A stretch of 64,000 nucleotides of DNA from Rhizobium sp. R711 (GCF_002211365.1 NZ_LOKZ01000023.1:329021-393020); one strand, 5' to 3'. Shown: positions 35,290 through 44,420, counted from the stretch's first letter. Made by a program: numbers and translations. Notes: generated by a model from the sequence alone, not told the origin.

Positions 35290-36375
35290 ATGGTGCTTGT
35301 AGCCGGGGCTTTGGGTGAACGGGCCGACGTGGTGCGATGGCGCGGATCGGCGGTGATTTCAGCCGCGATGACAAAGGGCAGGGTCGCGTGGCTGGTGGTT
35401 GGCCTCGCAACGGCACTCTTGGCGGCACCCGCCCGGGCTGAGGATATGCCGCCCCAGACGGTAGCCTCGACACAACAGATCCAAAAGCTCGTCGAAACAT
35501 GGGGGCAGTTCTTCCAGAAAGCCGACAGTCTTCGCGACCGGCGGCAAGCGTTCGAGGATCTGATGGAATCCACCCCCGAACCGTCGCGTGTGCAAATCAG
35601 GTCCGTCGATGCAGGCGGTATCGATGCACAGCTCATCTGGCCGGCGAGATTGCATCATCCACTCGGCCGGCGCGCCATTCTCTATGTACATGGCGGCGGC
35701 TTCTATAGCGGTTCATTGCGCACGCACCGAGCAATAGCCGGCGCTTTGGCCAAGGCGGCATCGGCCGATGTGCTTCTCATCGACTACCGGCTCGCGCCCG
35801 ACAACCCCTATCCGGCTCAGGTCGATGATACGCTGGCCGCTTATCGCTGGCTGCTCGATTCTGGCTATGAGGCCGACAATATCGTGCTTGTCGGCGAATC
35901 GGTTGGCGGGAACCTGGCGATCGAAGCAACGCTGCGGCAGATGCGGGTTAGGGAACCCCTGCCGGCGGCAGTGGTTGCCATGAGCCCCATCAGCGATCTG
36001 GCAGCAACAGGCGCTTCATTGACGGCCAATGCCGCCACCGACCCGCTGATCGATGCCGTTCAACTCGATCTCATCCGCAAGGCCTATCTCGGAACACGTT
36101 CGCCGAGAGATCCGATGGTCTCGCCTCTTTATGCCGACCTGACCGGATTTCCGCCATTGCTCTTACAGGTTGGAGCGGGTGAAGCGCTTCTTGACGACAG
36201 CCGGCGGCTGGCCGACAAGGCCCGCGCGGCCGGGGTTGATGTCGAGATCGAGATCTGGCCAGGCATGATCCATCAGTGGCAGATCTTCCCGTTCTGGCTC
36301 GATGGTGCAAGGCAATCGAACCAGCGCGTTGCGGACTATGCGATCAGGCATTTCGCTGACAAACCACAGCCGTGA
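35290..36375 (+). CDS. Exported alpha/beta hydrolase, hormone-sensitive lipase type
   Basis: A protein of 361 residues with the HSL oxyanion motif HGGGFYSGS, nucleophile elbow GESVGG, an acidic residue near EALLDDSRR and His in GMIHQWQIF. An AGGAGG-type site four bases before the ATG at 35290 supports that start. However, a good signal peptide only begins at Met27 (MTKGRVAWLVVGLATALLAAPARA), so 35368 is a real alternative. It is probably a periplasmic or secreted esterase. It is monocistronic. Confidence 0.8.
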   Translation: MVLVAGALGERADVVRWRGSAVISAAMTKGRVAWLVVGLATALLAAPARAEDMPPQTVASTQQIQKLVETWGQFFQKADSLRDRRQAFEDLMESTPEPSRVQIRSVDAGGIDAQLIWPARLHHPLGRRAILYVHGGGFYSGSLRTHRAIAGALAKAASADVLLIDYRLAPDNPYPAQVDDTLAAYRWLLDSGYEADNIVLVGESVGGNLAIEATLRQMRVREPLPAAVVAMSPISDLAATGASLTANAATDPLIDAVQLDLIRKAYLGTRSPRDPMVSPLYADLTGFPPLLLQVGAGEALLDDSRRLADKARAAGVDVEIEIWPGMIHQWQIFPFWLDGARQSNQRVADYAIRHFADKPQP

Positions 36376-36607
36376 GTTTGTAGGGTATCGGCCACCGTCC
36401 CGGGCGAGACGTCTGTCATCTAGCCTTCGATATGCCATCGGCACGCGTTCTTTATGTGCCTGAGGGCGGCTCTATTCCGCTTGCAGGGAGCCGTATTCAA
36501 AGTTTGTCTGCCCCCATCAAACGGGATGCTGTGTAAGATTTCCCCATTCGAACCAGGAAGATGTCAGCCCACCCGGGCGGCGCTCCGGTTTATGCTTGGG
36601 GAACCGC

Positions 36608-37030
36608 ATGGATCTGCAAAAGATCAAAACACTATTGGATTTCGTCGGGCGTTCACGTGTTTCGGAGCTGACTGTCAGCGAAGCCGGCACGACTGTCATC
36701 GTGCGCAATTTGCCACTCCTGTTTCAACCCAAGCCTTTGGTGACGCCTCGGGAAAATGTGCAGATCGCGCCGGCGGCGCCGGAGGAGCAGCCTGACCCGA
36801 GCCATGTCCACGCGCCGCTGTCAGGCGTGGTGCACCAGGCCAACAGCCCCGGCGCGGCGCCGCTCGTTGCAATGGGGGACGTTATCGAGGCCGGGCAAGC
36901 GCTCTGCATCGTCGAAGCCATGAAGGTTTTCACGACAGTTCCCGCACCTTTCGGCGGTGTGGTCAAGCGCATCTTCTTCGAAGACGGCCAAGAAGTGAGC
37001 GTCGGCGATCCACTTGTGGAGATCGGCTGA
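36608..37030 (+). CDS. Biotin carboxyl carrier protein (AccB-like)
   Basis: A 140-residue carrier with a degenerate N-terminal part and a C-terminal biotinyl domain. The biotinylation motif is intact: IVEAMKVF with Lys106. The frame opens at a TTG at 36596, but the ATG at 36608 follows a GGGGA site. It overlaps the biotin carboxylase gene by one base. With the pxp genes downstream it probably serves a dedicated carboxylase or 5-oxoprolinase-type complex rather than fatty acid synthesis. Confidence 0.87.
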   Translation: MDLQKIKTLLDFVGRSRVSELTVSEAGTTVIVRNLPLLFQPKPLVTPRENVQIAPAAPEEQPDPSHVHAPLSGVVHQANSPGAAPLVAMGDVIEAGQALCIVEAMKVFTTVPAPFGGVVKRIFFEDGQEVSVGDPLVEIG

Positions 37031-38430
37031 TGCGCGGCCCTTTCGATGCAGCCCTTGAGGGCGGCGACCATCGCTTCAGATCCTTGTTGATCGCCAATCG
37101 CGGCGAAATCGCCGTTCGCATCCGGCGCGCCTGCCTCGAACTGGGACTGCGTCCCATCCTCGTCGCGTCCGAGGCCGACCGGGCTGCAGATGGGGCTTGC
37201 CGAGAGGACGGTCCGCTCTCCATCGGTCCATCGGCGCCGGCAAAAAGCTATCTCAACCAGGCTGCGATCCTGCTTGCGGCGCGCGTCACGGGTGCTGAGG
37301 CCGTCCATCCGGGTTACGGGTTCCTGTCGGAAAATGCCGACTTTGCCGAAGCGGTCGAGAAGGCGGGACTGGTCTTCATAGGCCCGCCGGCTTCGGCGAT
37401 CCGCACCATGGGCGACAAGATCGCTGCCAAACGGGCGATGATTGCAGCCGGGGTACCCTGCGTGCCGGGGCCCAGTGAGCCGCTGCCTGGGGATGGCGAG
37501 GCGGTGCGCGCCATCGCGGAAGAGATCGGCTATCCGGTCATCATCAAGGCGGCCGGCGGCGGGGGCGGGCGCGGCATGCGCGTCGTGCGCGAGAGCGCGC
37601 AGGTCGCCGACGCGATCGCCATTACCCGCGAGGAGGCGCGCCGTGCCTTCGGCAAGCCGGAACTCTATATGGAGAAATTTCTGGAGCATCCGCGTCATGT
37701 CGAGTTCCAGGTGCTGTGTGACAATCACGGCAATGCCATCTGGGTCGGTCATCGTGACTGCTCCATCCAGCGGCGACACCAGAAAGTTGTCGAGGAGGCG
37801 CCTGCGCCCGGCATTGCGCCGGAACTGGCGCACAGGATCGGTGAGCGCTGTGTGGAGGCGTGCCGGCAGATCGGCTATCGCGGCGTCGGCACGTTCGAAT
37901 TCCTCTATGAGCACGGGGAATTCTACTTCATCGAGATGAACACGCGCCTGCAGGTCGAGCATCCCGTCACGGAGATGACGGCTGGTGTCGATCTCGTGCA
38001 TGAGCAGTTACGCGTAGCGCAGGGTCATATCCTCAGTCCGTCCCGCCTTTGCGGCGAGGCGCTTGGCCATGCCTTCGAATGCCGCATCAATGCTGAGGAT
38101 CCAGCGACCTATGTCGCAGCACCCGGACGCATTAAAGCGGTGCACTTTCCGAGTGGACCGGGAATTCGCATCGATACGCATGTGTCGGCCGGATACCGTG
38201 TTTCTCCCTACTACGATTCCCTGATCGCCAAGCTGATCGTGCATGCGCCAACCCGTGCGGCGGCGATCCGGCGCATGCAGGTCGCCTTGTCGGAAACGCG
38301 CATCGAGGGCATTTCGACCAACCTTGCGCTGCATGAAAGGATCTTCGCCGATCCCGATTTCGTGCAGGGCTGTGTCGATATCCACCATCTTGAAAAACGG
38401 CTGAGGGAGGAACCCCGTGTCCAGGCGTGA
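37030..38430 (+). CDS. Biotin carboxylase (AccC-like)
   Basis: A 466-residue ATP-grasp enzyme. It has the N-terminal LLIANRGEIAVRIRRAC, the ATP loop IKAAGGGGGRGMRVV and the catalytic EMNTRLQVEHPVTE stretch. It carboxylates biotin on a carrier using ATP and bicarbonate. It is coupled to the upstream carrier gene and overlaps the downstream carrier-like gene by 14 bases. The length is slightly above the usual 450. Confidence 0.92.
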   Translation: MRGPFDAALEGGDHRFRSLLIANRGEIAVRIRRACLELGLRPILVASEADRAADGACREDGPLSIGPSAPAKSYLNQAAILLAARVTGAEAVHPGYGFLSENADFAEAVEKAGLVFIGPPASAIRTMGDKIAAKRAMIAAGVPCVPGPSEPLPGDGEAVRAIAEEIGYPVIIKAAGGGGGRGMRVVRESAQVADAIAITREEARRAFGKPELYMEKFLEHPRHVEFQVLCDNHGNAIWVGHRDCSIQRRHQKVVEEAPAPGIAPELAHRIGERCVEACRQIGYRGVGTFEFLYEHGEFYFIEMNTRLQVEHPVTEMTAGVDLVHEQLRVAQGHILSPSRLCGEALGHAFECRINAEDPATYVAAPGRIKAVHFPSGPGIRIDTHVSAGYRVSPYYDSLIAKLIVHAPTRAAAIRRMQVALSETRIEGISTNLALHERIFADPDFVQGCVDIHHLEKRLREEPRVQA

Positions 38431-38884
38431 CCGCTCGGCAGGCAAAAACACGATCGGCGACCTTTCCGATCCCGCTCTCATCTCCACACTCACCGACTGG
38501 CTGGAAGCCTCTGGTGCGCGCGAGCTGGAAATTCTCACAGGGGCTGGCGAGGCATTGAAGATCGTCCTCGGTTCCGGCGCACGCTCGGCGCATGCGCATG
38601 AAACCGCCCCTAAGATGCGCCCAACCCTGCCCGAGGGCCGGTCCGTCAAGGCGCCGATGGCCGGTCTCTTCCGCAGCGCCCATCCGGGCAGCGCCGACGC
38701 TTCGCCGCTTGCCGAAAAGGGTCGGGCGGTCGACGCAGGCGCCATCATCGGCTTCGTCGAGGTTGGGCCAGTGCTCTTGCCCGTCACCGCGCCCGAAGCG
38801 TCAGTCGTCGCCGAAGTCCATGCCCGCACAGGAGACCTCATCGGCTACGGTGATGCTGTTTTCGCGACGGAGCCCTGCCGATGA
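38417..38884 (+). CDS. Biotinyl-domain paralog lacking the biotin lysine
   Basis: A 155-residue protein with the layout of AccB: an N-terminal alpha/beta region (LISTLTDWLEASGARELEI) and a C-terminal barrel (VKAPMAGLF...). Where a carrier has EAMK followed by a hydrophobic residue, this one reads EVGPV (115-119), with Pro118 in the position of the biotinylated Lys. It cannot be biotinylated at the usual site. A GTG start at 38417 follows a GGGAGG site six bases upstream. It may be a structural or regulatory partner of the carboxylase. It overlaps pxpB by four bases. Confidence 0.78.
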   Translation: MSRRDRSAGKNTIGDLSDPALISTLTDWLEASGARELEILTGAGEALKIVLGSGARSAHAHETAPKMRPTLPEGRSVKAPMAGLFRSAHPGSADASPLAEKGRAVDAGAIIGFVEVGPVLLPVTAPEASVVAEVHARTGDLIGYGDAVFATEPCR

Positions 38885-39591
38885 ACCTGCCGCAATCGAG
38901 CCCGCTCGCATCGCCAGCCTCAATCGTGCCGGACACGGACGCACTGGCGAAAATTTCCTTTATCGGCACACGCGCCTTCCTCGTGGAAGCGCCCGGCGCC
39001 TTCGACCTGGCGAACCAGCGACGCATCTGGGCGCTGTCACGTGCCCTCCAGGCACGGGAGGAAATCGCCGAAATCGTGCCGGGCATGACGAACCTGCTGG
39101 TAATCCTCAAGCAGACGCCGGAGGCGCCAGACATCGTCGTTCACCAGCTCCAGGAGGAATGGAAGCGGGCACGCGGCGTCGATCTTGCCGGCCGGGACAT
39201 CGAGATCGCCGTCACCTATGGCGGCGAACATGCGACTGATCTGCCGGCGCTCTGCGATCTTTCCGGCCTCAGCGACCGGGAGGTCGTGCGCATCCATCAC
39301 GAAGGCACCTACCGGGTCTTTGCCCTCGGCAGTGCGCCGGGTTTTGGCTACCTTTTCGGGCTTGATGCGCGCATCCATATGCCGCGCAAGACGGTGCCCT
39401 CGCTCAGCATGGCGCGAGGCTGCGTCACGATCGGCGGCATGCAGACGGGCGTTGCGGTGCTGACGGGACCGAACGGCTGGAATTCCATCGGCTTTGCCGA
39501 ACTCCAGATGTTCGATCCGTTGGCTGCTGCTCCGGCCGTCATGGCTCCTGGCGACACCGTGCGTTTCCGTCCAGAGAGGATCGAACTGTGA
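38881..39591 (+). CDS. pxpB: 5-oxoprolinase subunit B (KipI / allophanate hydrolase subunit 1 family)
   Basis: A 236-residue protein with the family stretches GSAPGFGYLFGLD and PRKTVPSLSMARGCVTIGG. With PxpA and PxpC it forms the prokaryotic ATP-dependent 5-oxoprolinase, which opens 5-oxoproline to glutamate; KipI of Bacillus is a related protein. It is coupled on both sides by four-base overlaps. The first 25 residues before ISFIGTRAFLVEAPG are an extension of no clear function. Confidence 0.85.
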   Translation: MNLPQSSPLASPASIVPDTDALAKISFIGTRAFLVEAPGAFDLANQRRIWALSRALQAREEIAEIVPGMTNLLVILKQTPEAPDIVVHQLQEEWKRARGVDLAGRDIEIAVTYGGEHATDLPALCDLSGLSDREVVRIHHEGTYRVFALGSAPGFGYLFGLDARIHMPRKTVPSLSMARGCVTIGGMQTGVAVLTGPNGWNSIGFAELQMFDPLAAAPAVMAPGDTVRFRPERIEL

Positions 39592-40580
39592 TCGATGTTG
39601 AGGCAACAGGACCGCTTAACACCATTCAGGACCTTGGGCGTCCAGGCTATCGCAATATCGGGGTCACGGCCTCAGGCGCGATGGACACGCTTGCACTTTC
39701 GATCGGCAATATTCTCGTCGGCAATACGCCTGAGGCTGCGGGTATCGAGGTGCAAACCTTTCCTTTCCGCGTGCGTTTTTCCGCGCGAACCGCGTTTGCG
39801 ATCACCGGCGCGGATTGCCGCGCAACGCTCGACGGGATCGGCGTGCCGCCCTGGTGGGCTGCGCAGGCCGAGGCCGGCCAGCTTTTGGAACTATCGCCTC
39901 CACTCAAGGACGCAAGAGCCTATCTCAGCCTTGCCGGTGGTGCGGATGTCACGCCTGTGATGGGTTCGCGCAGCACGTCGCTGCGCGGCGGTTTCGGCGG
40001 TCTTAACGGCAGGGTGCTTGCGACAGGCGACGCGGTGGCAACGGGCGCGGCAACGGCGACCTTTCTTCCGAAGGGCGGATTCGGCGTCGTACCTCCGGCA
40101 GTGGCATTGAAGGACGTCTTTCCAGCCGGTGAGGGTGGCGCGCTCATGATCCGCGCTCTGCCAGCCGGTGAGCATGATCTTTTCGGTGCCGATGCGGAGC
40201 GTTTCTGGAGCCAGCCCTGGAAGATCTCAGCGCGCAGCGACCGGACCGGTTATCGGCTAAGTGGCGATCCGATCCATCCGCTGGAGACGGTGGAGATGCG
40301 CTCGCACGGCGTCGTTCCCGGCGTCGTCCAGGTCCCGCCGGCAGGCGAGCCGATCGTCCAGATGAGCGACGCCAATACGGCGGGCGGCTATCCCAAAATT
40401 GCGGGTGTCATCGAGGCCGATCTCTGGCGGCTGGGGCAGGCACGCATCGGTTCGATGCTGCGTTTCGTACCGGCGACACATGCGCAAGCAAGGGCCATTG
40501 AGCGGGCGCTTGGCGCCTATATCGACGACGTCAGGCGGACCGCTCGGCTGGTCAGTCAGGCGCTCAGTACCATGGCATAG
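39588..40580 (+). CDS. pxpC: 5-oxoprolinase subunit C (biotin-dependent carboxyltransferase-like family)
   Basis: A 330-residue protein of the allophanate hydrolase subunit 2 family, with NTIQDLGRPGYRNIGVTASG at the N-terminus, GSRSTSLRGGFGGLNGR in the middle and EPIVQMSDANTAGGYPKI near the end. It shares a fold with PxpB, its partner. The presence of biotin carboxylase genes in the same operon is notable because PxpABC itself needs no biotin. Confidence 0.86.
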   Translation: MIDVEATGPLNTIQDLGRPGYRNIGVTASGAMDTLALSIGNILVGNTPEAAGIEVQTFPFRVRFSARTAFAITGADCRATLDGIGVPPWWAAQAEAGQLLELSPPLKDARAYLSLAGGADVTPVMGSRSTSLRGGFGGLNGRVLATGDAVATGAATATFLPKGGFGVVPPAVALKDVFPAGEGGALMIRALPAGEHDLFGADAERFWSQPWKISARSDRTGYRLSGDPIHPLETVEMRSHGVVPGVVQVPPAGEPIVQMSDANTAGGYPKIAGVIEADLWRLGQARIGSMLRFVPATHAQARAIERALGAYIDDVRRTARLVSQALSTMA

Positions 40581-40589
40581 GAGCATTTC

Positions 40590-41357
40590 ATGAAGGTGGA
40601 TCTCAATTCGGACATGGGCGAGGGTTTCGGTCCGTACCGGCTATGCGACGACGAAGCGATGATGGATATCGTCACCTCCGCCAACATTGCCTGCGGCTTC
40701 CACGCCGGCGATCCCGAAACGATGGCGCGCATGGTGCGCCTTGCCCGGGAAAAGGGGGTGGATGTCGGCGCCCATCCGGGCCTGCCGGACAGGCAAGGTT
40801 TTGGCCGCCGGGAACTGCCCTTCGGCCCGGACGAGCTGCGCCAGCAGATGCTGTTCCAGCTCGGCGGGCTGATTGCGATCGCCAAGGCCGAGGGTGTGAC
40901 GGTTTCGCATGTCAGCTTCCACGCTGCTATGGGAAACATGGTCAACCGCGACCCGGCGCTGGCCGCTGCAATGATGGCGGCGATCCGTGCGGTCGATCCC
41001 GATCTCATCGTTTTTGGCACGGCCGACAGCATCATCGAGCGCGCTGCAATCGAGGCCGGGCTGAAGACGCTGACCCTTTTCCTTGCCGACCGCGCCTATG
41101 ATGCGCAAGGAAAACTCGTGCCGCGCGGCCAACCGGGCGCACTTGTCAAGGAGGAGGCCGCGGTACGCACGCGCGTGCGGCAGTTCCTCCTTGACGGCAC
41201 CGTCACCGCTATCGACGGAGCCGTCGTCCCCATGCGCGCGCGCTCCATCCTCGTGCACAGCGATACGCCCGGCTCGCTCGACCTCGCCCGCGTCGTGCGC
41301 AGCGAGATCGAGGCAGCCGGCGGCGCGGTGACGCCGGTATCCAAGCTTGTGCGATGA
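40590..41357 (+). CDS. pxpA: 5-oxoprolinase subunit A (LamB/YcsF family)
   Basis: A 255-residue protein with the family start KVDLNSDMGEGFGPY, CGFHAGDPETMARMVRLA and HPGLPDRQGFGRRE. It is the third component of the 5-oxoprolinase complex. It follows pxpC by nine bases with a standard ribosome-binding distance, and overlaps an ATG of the aminotransferase frame by four bases. Confidence 0.9.
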   Translation: MKVDLNSDMGEGFGPYRLCDDEAMMDIVTSANIACGFHAGDPETMARMVRLAREKGVDVGAHPGLPDRQGFGRRELPFGPDELRQQMLFQLGGLIAIAKAEGVTVSHVSFHAAMGNMVNRDPALAAAMMAAIRAVDPDLIVFGTADSIIERAAIEAGLKTLTLFLADRAYDAQGKLVPRGQPGALVKEEAAVRTRVRQFLLDGTVTAIDGAVVPMRARSILVHSDTPGSLDLARVVRSEIEAAGGAVTPVSKLVR

Positions 41358-41401
41358 GCCCCGTCGCAGACCCCTCATTCCTTCCATCGAGAGCAACGAT
41401 C

Positions 41402-42604
41402 ATGCCCGCCATTGCCGACCGCCTGAAGAACGTTTCCGTTTCCGCCTCCGCCGCCATGACCCAGCGCGCCCGCGATCTGGCGGCCAGCGGCATCAAGGTC
41501 ATCAGCCTTTCATCTGGCGAACCCGATTTCGCAACACCGGCCAACGCCATCGAGGCGGCCCATGCGGCAGCCCTTGCCGGCGATACGAAATATCCGCCGC
41601 TCGACGGCACGCCGGCGCTGCGCCAGGCCATCGCCCGCAAGTTCAAGCGGGACAACAATCTCGACTACGATCCCTCGGAGATCGTCGTTGCCGGCGGCGG
41701 CAAGCAGATCATCTTCAATGCCGTGATGGCCACCTGCAATCCCGGCGACGAGATCGTCATCCCAACGCCCTCCTGGATCAGCTATGCCGATATCGTGACG
41801 TTCGCCGGCGGCGTGCCGGTGCCGGTCGACTGCCCACAGCAAAACGGGTTCAAGCTGCGCGCCGAAGATCTTGATGCGGCGATCACGCCGCGCAGCAAAT
41901 GGCTGTTCCTCAATTTCCCAAACAACCCGACGGGCGCTGCCTGCTCGCAGACGGAGATGAGGGCCATCGCACAGGTTATGCTCAAGCACCCGCACGTCTG
42001 GATCATGACCGACGACATGTACGAGCACCTCATCTATGACGGTTTCGAATTCTGCACCATCGCGCAGGTCGAACCACGTCTCAAGGATCGCGTACTGACG
42101 GTCAACGGCGCTTCCAAAGCCTTTGCCATGACCGGATGGCGGCTCGGCTTCTGTGGCGGGCCAAAGGACCTCATCAAGGCGATCAGCAACGTCAACGGCC
42201 AGAACAGTGGCGGTACGTCGACCATCACCCAGGCCGCCGTTGCGGCTGTGCTTGACGGGCCACAGGACCTGCTCAGGGAACGGGCGGCGATCTACCGGGA
42301 GAGGCGCGACTTCGTCGTCGCCCGACTTGGCGAGATCGAGGGCATCCGCTGCCACAAGCCGGAAGGGGCGTTCTACGTCTTCCCAAACATTGCCGACCTG
42401 ATCGGCCGGACGAGCAGCGGCGGGCGGAAGATTGAGACCGACACCGATTTCGTCCTGGCGCTGCTCGACGAGCATCACGTGACGACCGTGCAGGGCGCGG
42501 CCTATGGGATGAGCCCTTTCTTCCGTATTTCCTACGCCACGAGCATGCAACAGCTGGACGAAGCCTGCGGACGCATTGCCGAGTTCTGCTCCGGCCTGCG
42601 CTAA
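41402..42604 (+). CDS. Aspartate aminotransferase-like class I/II aminotransferase
   Basis: A PLP enzyme of about 400 residues. NNPTGAACSQTE is the Asn-Pro motif, MTDDMYEHLIYDG holds the Asp and Tyr contacts, and NGASKAFAMTGWRLGFCGG holds the PLP lysine (SKAFAMTGWR). The frame is open from an ATG at 41354 that overlaps pxpA, but the Met at 41402 (MPAIADRLKNVSVSASAA) matches the family N-terminus. It may transaminate glutamate formed from 5-oxoproline or a related amino acid. It ends four bases into the convergent LysR gene. Confidence 0.85.
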   Translation: MPAIADRLKNVSVSASAAMTQRARDLAASGIKVISLSSGEPDFATPANAIEAAHAAALAGDTKYPPLDGTPALRQAIARKFKRDNNLDYDPSEIVVAGGGKQIIFNAVMATCNPGDEIVIPTPSWISYADIVTFAGGVPVPVDCPQQNGFKLRAEDLDAAITPRSKWLFLNFPNNPTGAACSQTEMRAIAQVMLKHPHVWIMTDDMYEHLIYDGFEFCTIAQVEPRLKDRVLTVNGASKAFAMTGWRLGFCGGPKDLIKAISNVNGQNSGGTSTITQAAVAAVLDGPQDLLRERAAIYRERRDFVVARLGEIEGIRCHKPEGAFYVFPNIADLIGRTSSGGRKIETDTDFVLALLDEHHVTTVQGAAYGMSPFFRISYATSMQQLDEACGRIAEFCSGLR

Positions 42605-43512
42605 CTTTGCCCCTTGAGGCGCGCGGTTAGATCCATGAGGATCGACCGCACCGCCAGCGCCGGCTCCGACAGCTCGCTCTGGTCGGAAACGCAGAGCGAC
42701 AGAGTTTCCTCAATCTTCGGCGCGATCATGCACGAGACAAGCGGCTCGGGGGATTCCGCGATGATCCGCTCGACGATGGCGCGCGGCATGATGGTGGCGC
42801 CGACGCCGCTTGAAACGGCGCGCGCCAAGGTGCGGACAACTTCCACCTCCGCCACGACGTTAAGCGAGACGCGGGCGCGAGTGAAGGAAAGATCGATGGC
42901 GCGGCGCACGAAATTGTAGGGCGGCGGCAGGAGAAGCGGCAGGTCGTTGAGCGCGCTCACCGGCAGCGGCGCCGCACCTGGCTCGATACGGAAATCGCGG
43001 TGGGCGACAAGACGGAACTCCTCTACAAAAACCGGTTCGAAGCGCACACCCTTGATCGGACCCGTGCCATGGATCAACGCCATTTCCAGCCGACCATTCA
43101 TGATCATCTGGCTGTAGGTCTGACCGACGCTTTCGGTCAGGTGCAGCAGAATGCCGGGATGGCGTTTGCGGGTTTCAGTGAGGAGATCGACGGACAGCGT
43201 TGCCGCGCTCGAAAAGGGCACGAGGCCGACCGAGACGCGCCCGACGAGCGTCGAGCCGGCAGCCTTCACGTCGGCCTGCGCCTGCTCCATCTGGCGCAGG
43301 ACGATCTGGGCGTGGCGATAGACGGCCTTGCCGGCCTCGGTCATGGAGACGCCCTGCTGACTGCGGATCAGGAGCTTCTGTCCGAAATGCTCCTCGAGCG
43401 CAGCAAGCTGCTGGCTGAGCGCGGGCTGGGCGATATGCAAAACGTCGGCGGCACGCGTAATGCTACCGGTGTCGACGATGACGATGAAGGATTTGAGACG
43501 CCTTGTGTCCAT
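42601..43512 (-). CDS. LysR-family regulator, Nac-like
   Basis: A 303-residue LysR protein whose N-terminus (FIVIVDTGSITRAADVLHIA, then QPALSQQLAALE) closely resembles Nac, the nitrogen assimilation control protein of enterics. The C-terminal effector domain follows from about residue 90. It is divergent from the operon starting at 43662, and a 15-base ATA-N9-TAT dyad, the known Nac-type consensus, lies in the gap. It probably controls that operon. The inducer is unknown. Confidence 0.85.
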   Translation of the reverse strand: MDTRRLKSFIVIVDTGSITRAADVLHIAQPALSQQLAALEEHFGQKLLIRSQQGVSMTEAGKAVYRHAQIVLRQMEQAQADVKAAGSTLVGRVSVGLVPFSSAATLSVDLLTETRKRHPGILLHLTESVGQTYSQMIMNGRLEMALIHGTGPIKGVRFEPVFVEEFRLVAHRDFRIEPGAAPLPVSALNDLPLLLPPPYNFVRRAIDLSFTRARVSLNVVAEVEVVRTLARAVSSGVGATIMPRAIVERIIAESPEPLVSCMIAPKIEETLSLCVSDQSELSEPALAVRSILMDLTARLKGQS

Positions 43513-43571
43513 ATGCGAGCCTGCCTTGTTTGGCCTCGCATGTTACAGGCCGAAGAGGCCGCGGCAAGCCC

Positions 43572-43586
43572 ATAAGCCTTGCTTAT
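43572..43586. promoter_or_regulatory. ATA-N9-TAT LysR-type dyad between the Nac-like gene and the SDR operon
   Basis: ATAAGC-CTT-GCTTAT is a perfect inverted repeat. It fits the ATA-N9-TAT consensus known for Nac and the T-N11-A rule of LysR proteins. CTTATCCA occurs within it and again 24 bases downstream (43606-43613), suggesting a second half-site. It is 60 bases upstream of the LysR start and 76 bases upstream of the SDR start. Confidence 0.6.
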
Positions 43587-43661
43587 CCATCCAGATTCAA
43601 ACGGTCTTATCCAGAGCCGGAAAGCTTCGCTACTCTCTTTTCCAACAACAGGGGAACTCCA

Positions 43662-44420
43662 ATGTCATTTTCCGATTACAAAACGGCACTCGTGACCGGA
43701 GCATCCTCGGGGATCGGAGCTGCGGTCGTCGAACGGCTCCGGCGCGAGAACCTTAAAGTGCATGCTGTCGCCCGCAGCGCAGGGGCGCTCCAGGAACTGG
43801 CCGAACGTACCGGCTGCATTCCCCACGCCATCGACGTCACCGATCGCGCCGCACTCGCCAAACTCGCCGGCGAAATGGAATTCGACATCCTGGTAAACAA
43901 TGCCGGCGTCGACCGGCCGAAGACGTTCCTCGAAGCAGAGGACGGAGACATCGACCTCCTGGTCGACGTCAATCTGCGTGCGGTCCTCCATCTCTGCCGG
44001 CTGATCGTGCCCGGCATGGCTGCGCGCGACCGCGGCCATGTCGTCAACATCTCGTCGATTGCCGGACTCTACAATTTCGGCGGTAACTCCACCTATCACG
44101 CGACCAAGGCCGGTGTCAGCATGCTGTCGAACCAGTTGCGGATCGATACGTTCGGCAAGCGTGTTCGGGTGACGGAGATCTGCCCCGGTCGTGTTGCAAC
44201 CGACATCTTCAGCCACGTGCACGGCAATGATCCGTCGGTGCGGGAACGCTTCATCGACGGTTTCGAGCTGCCGCAGGCCTCCGACATTGCTGAGGCCATC
44301 GCCTTCGCGATTGCAGCACCCATTGCCGTCAATATCGGTCACATGGAAATCACCCCGACGCTCCAGGTGATGGGCGGCCTGCAGACGGCGCGTCCGCAAC
44401 CCAAGGAGCCACAGCCGTGA
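43662..44420 (+). CDS. Short-chain dehydrogenase/reductase
   Basis: A 252-residue SDR with TGASSGIG (residues 12-19), NNAG (about 81-84) and a YHATK catalytic pair. The Met at 43662 follows a GGGGAA site, whereas the open frame extends upstream into the promoter. It is first in the operon and overlaps the permease gene by four bases, so it probably acts on the imported compound. The exact substrate is unknown. Confidence 0.83.
   Translation: MSFSDYKTALVTGASSGIGAAVVERLRRENLKVHAVARSAGALQELAERTGCIPHAIDVTDRAALAKLAGEMEFDILVNNAGVDRPKTFLEAEDGDIDLLVDVNLRAVLHLCRLIVPGMAARDRGHVVNISSIAGLYNFGGNSTYHATKAGVSMLSNQLRIDTFGKRVRVTEICPGRVATDIFSHVHGNDPSVRERFIDGFELPQASDIAEAIAFAIAAPIAVNIGHMEITPTLQVMGGLQTARPQPKEPQP

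Noticed and set aside
36724..38001. Minus-strand open frame of 425 codons opposite the biotin carboxylase
   Set aside because: Shadow; the plus strand has intact ATP-grasp and biotin motifs.
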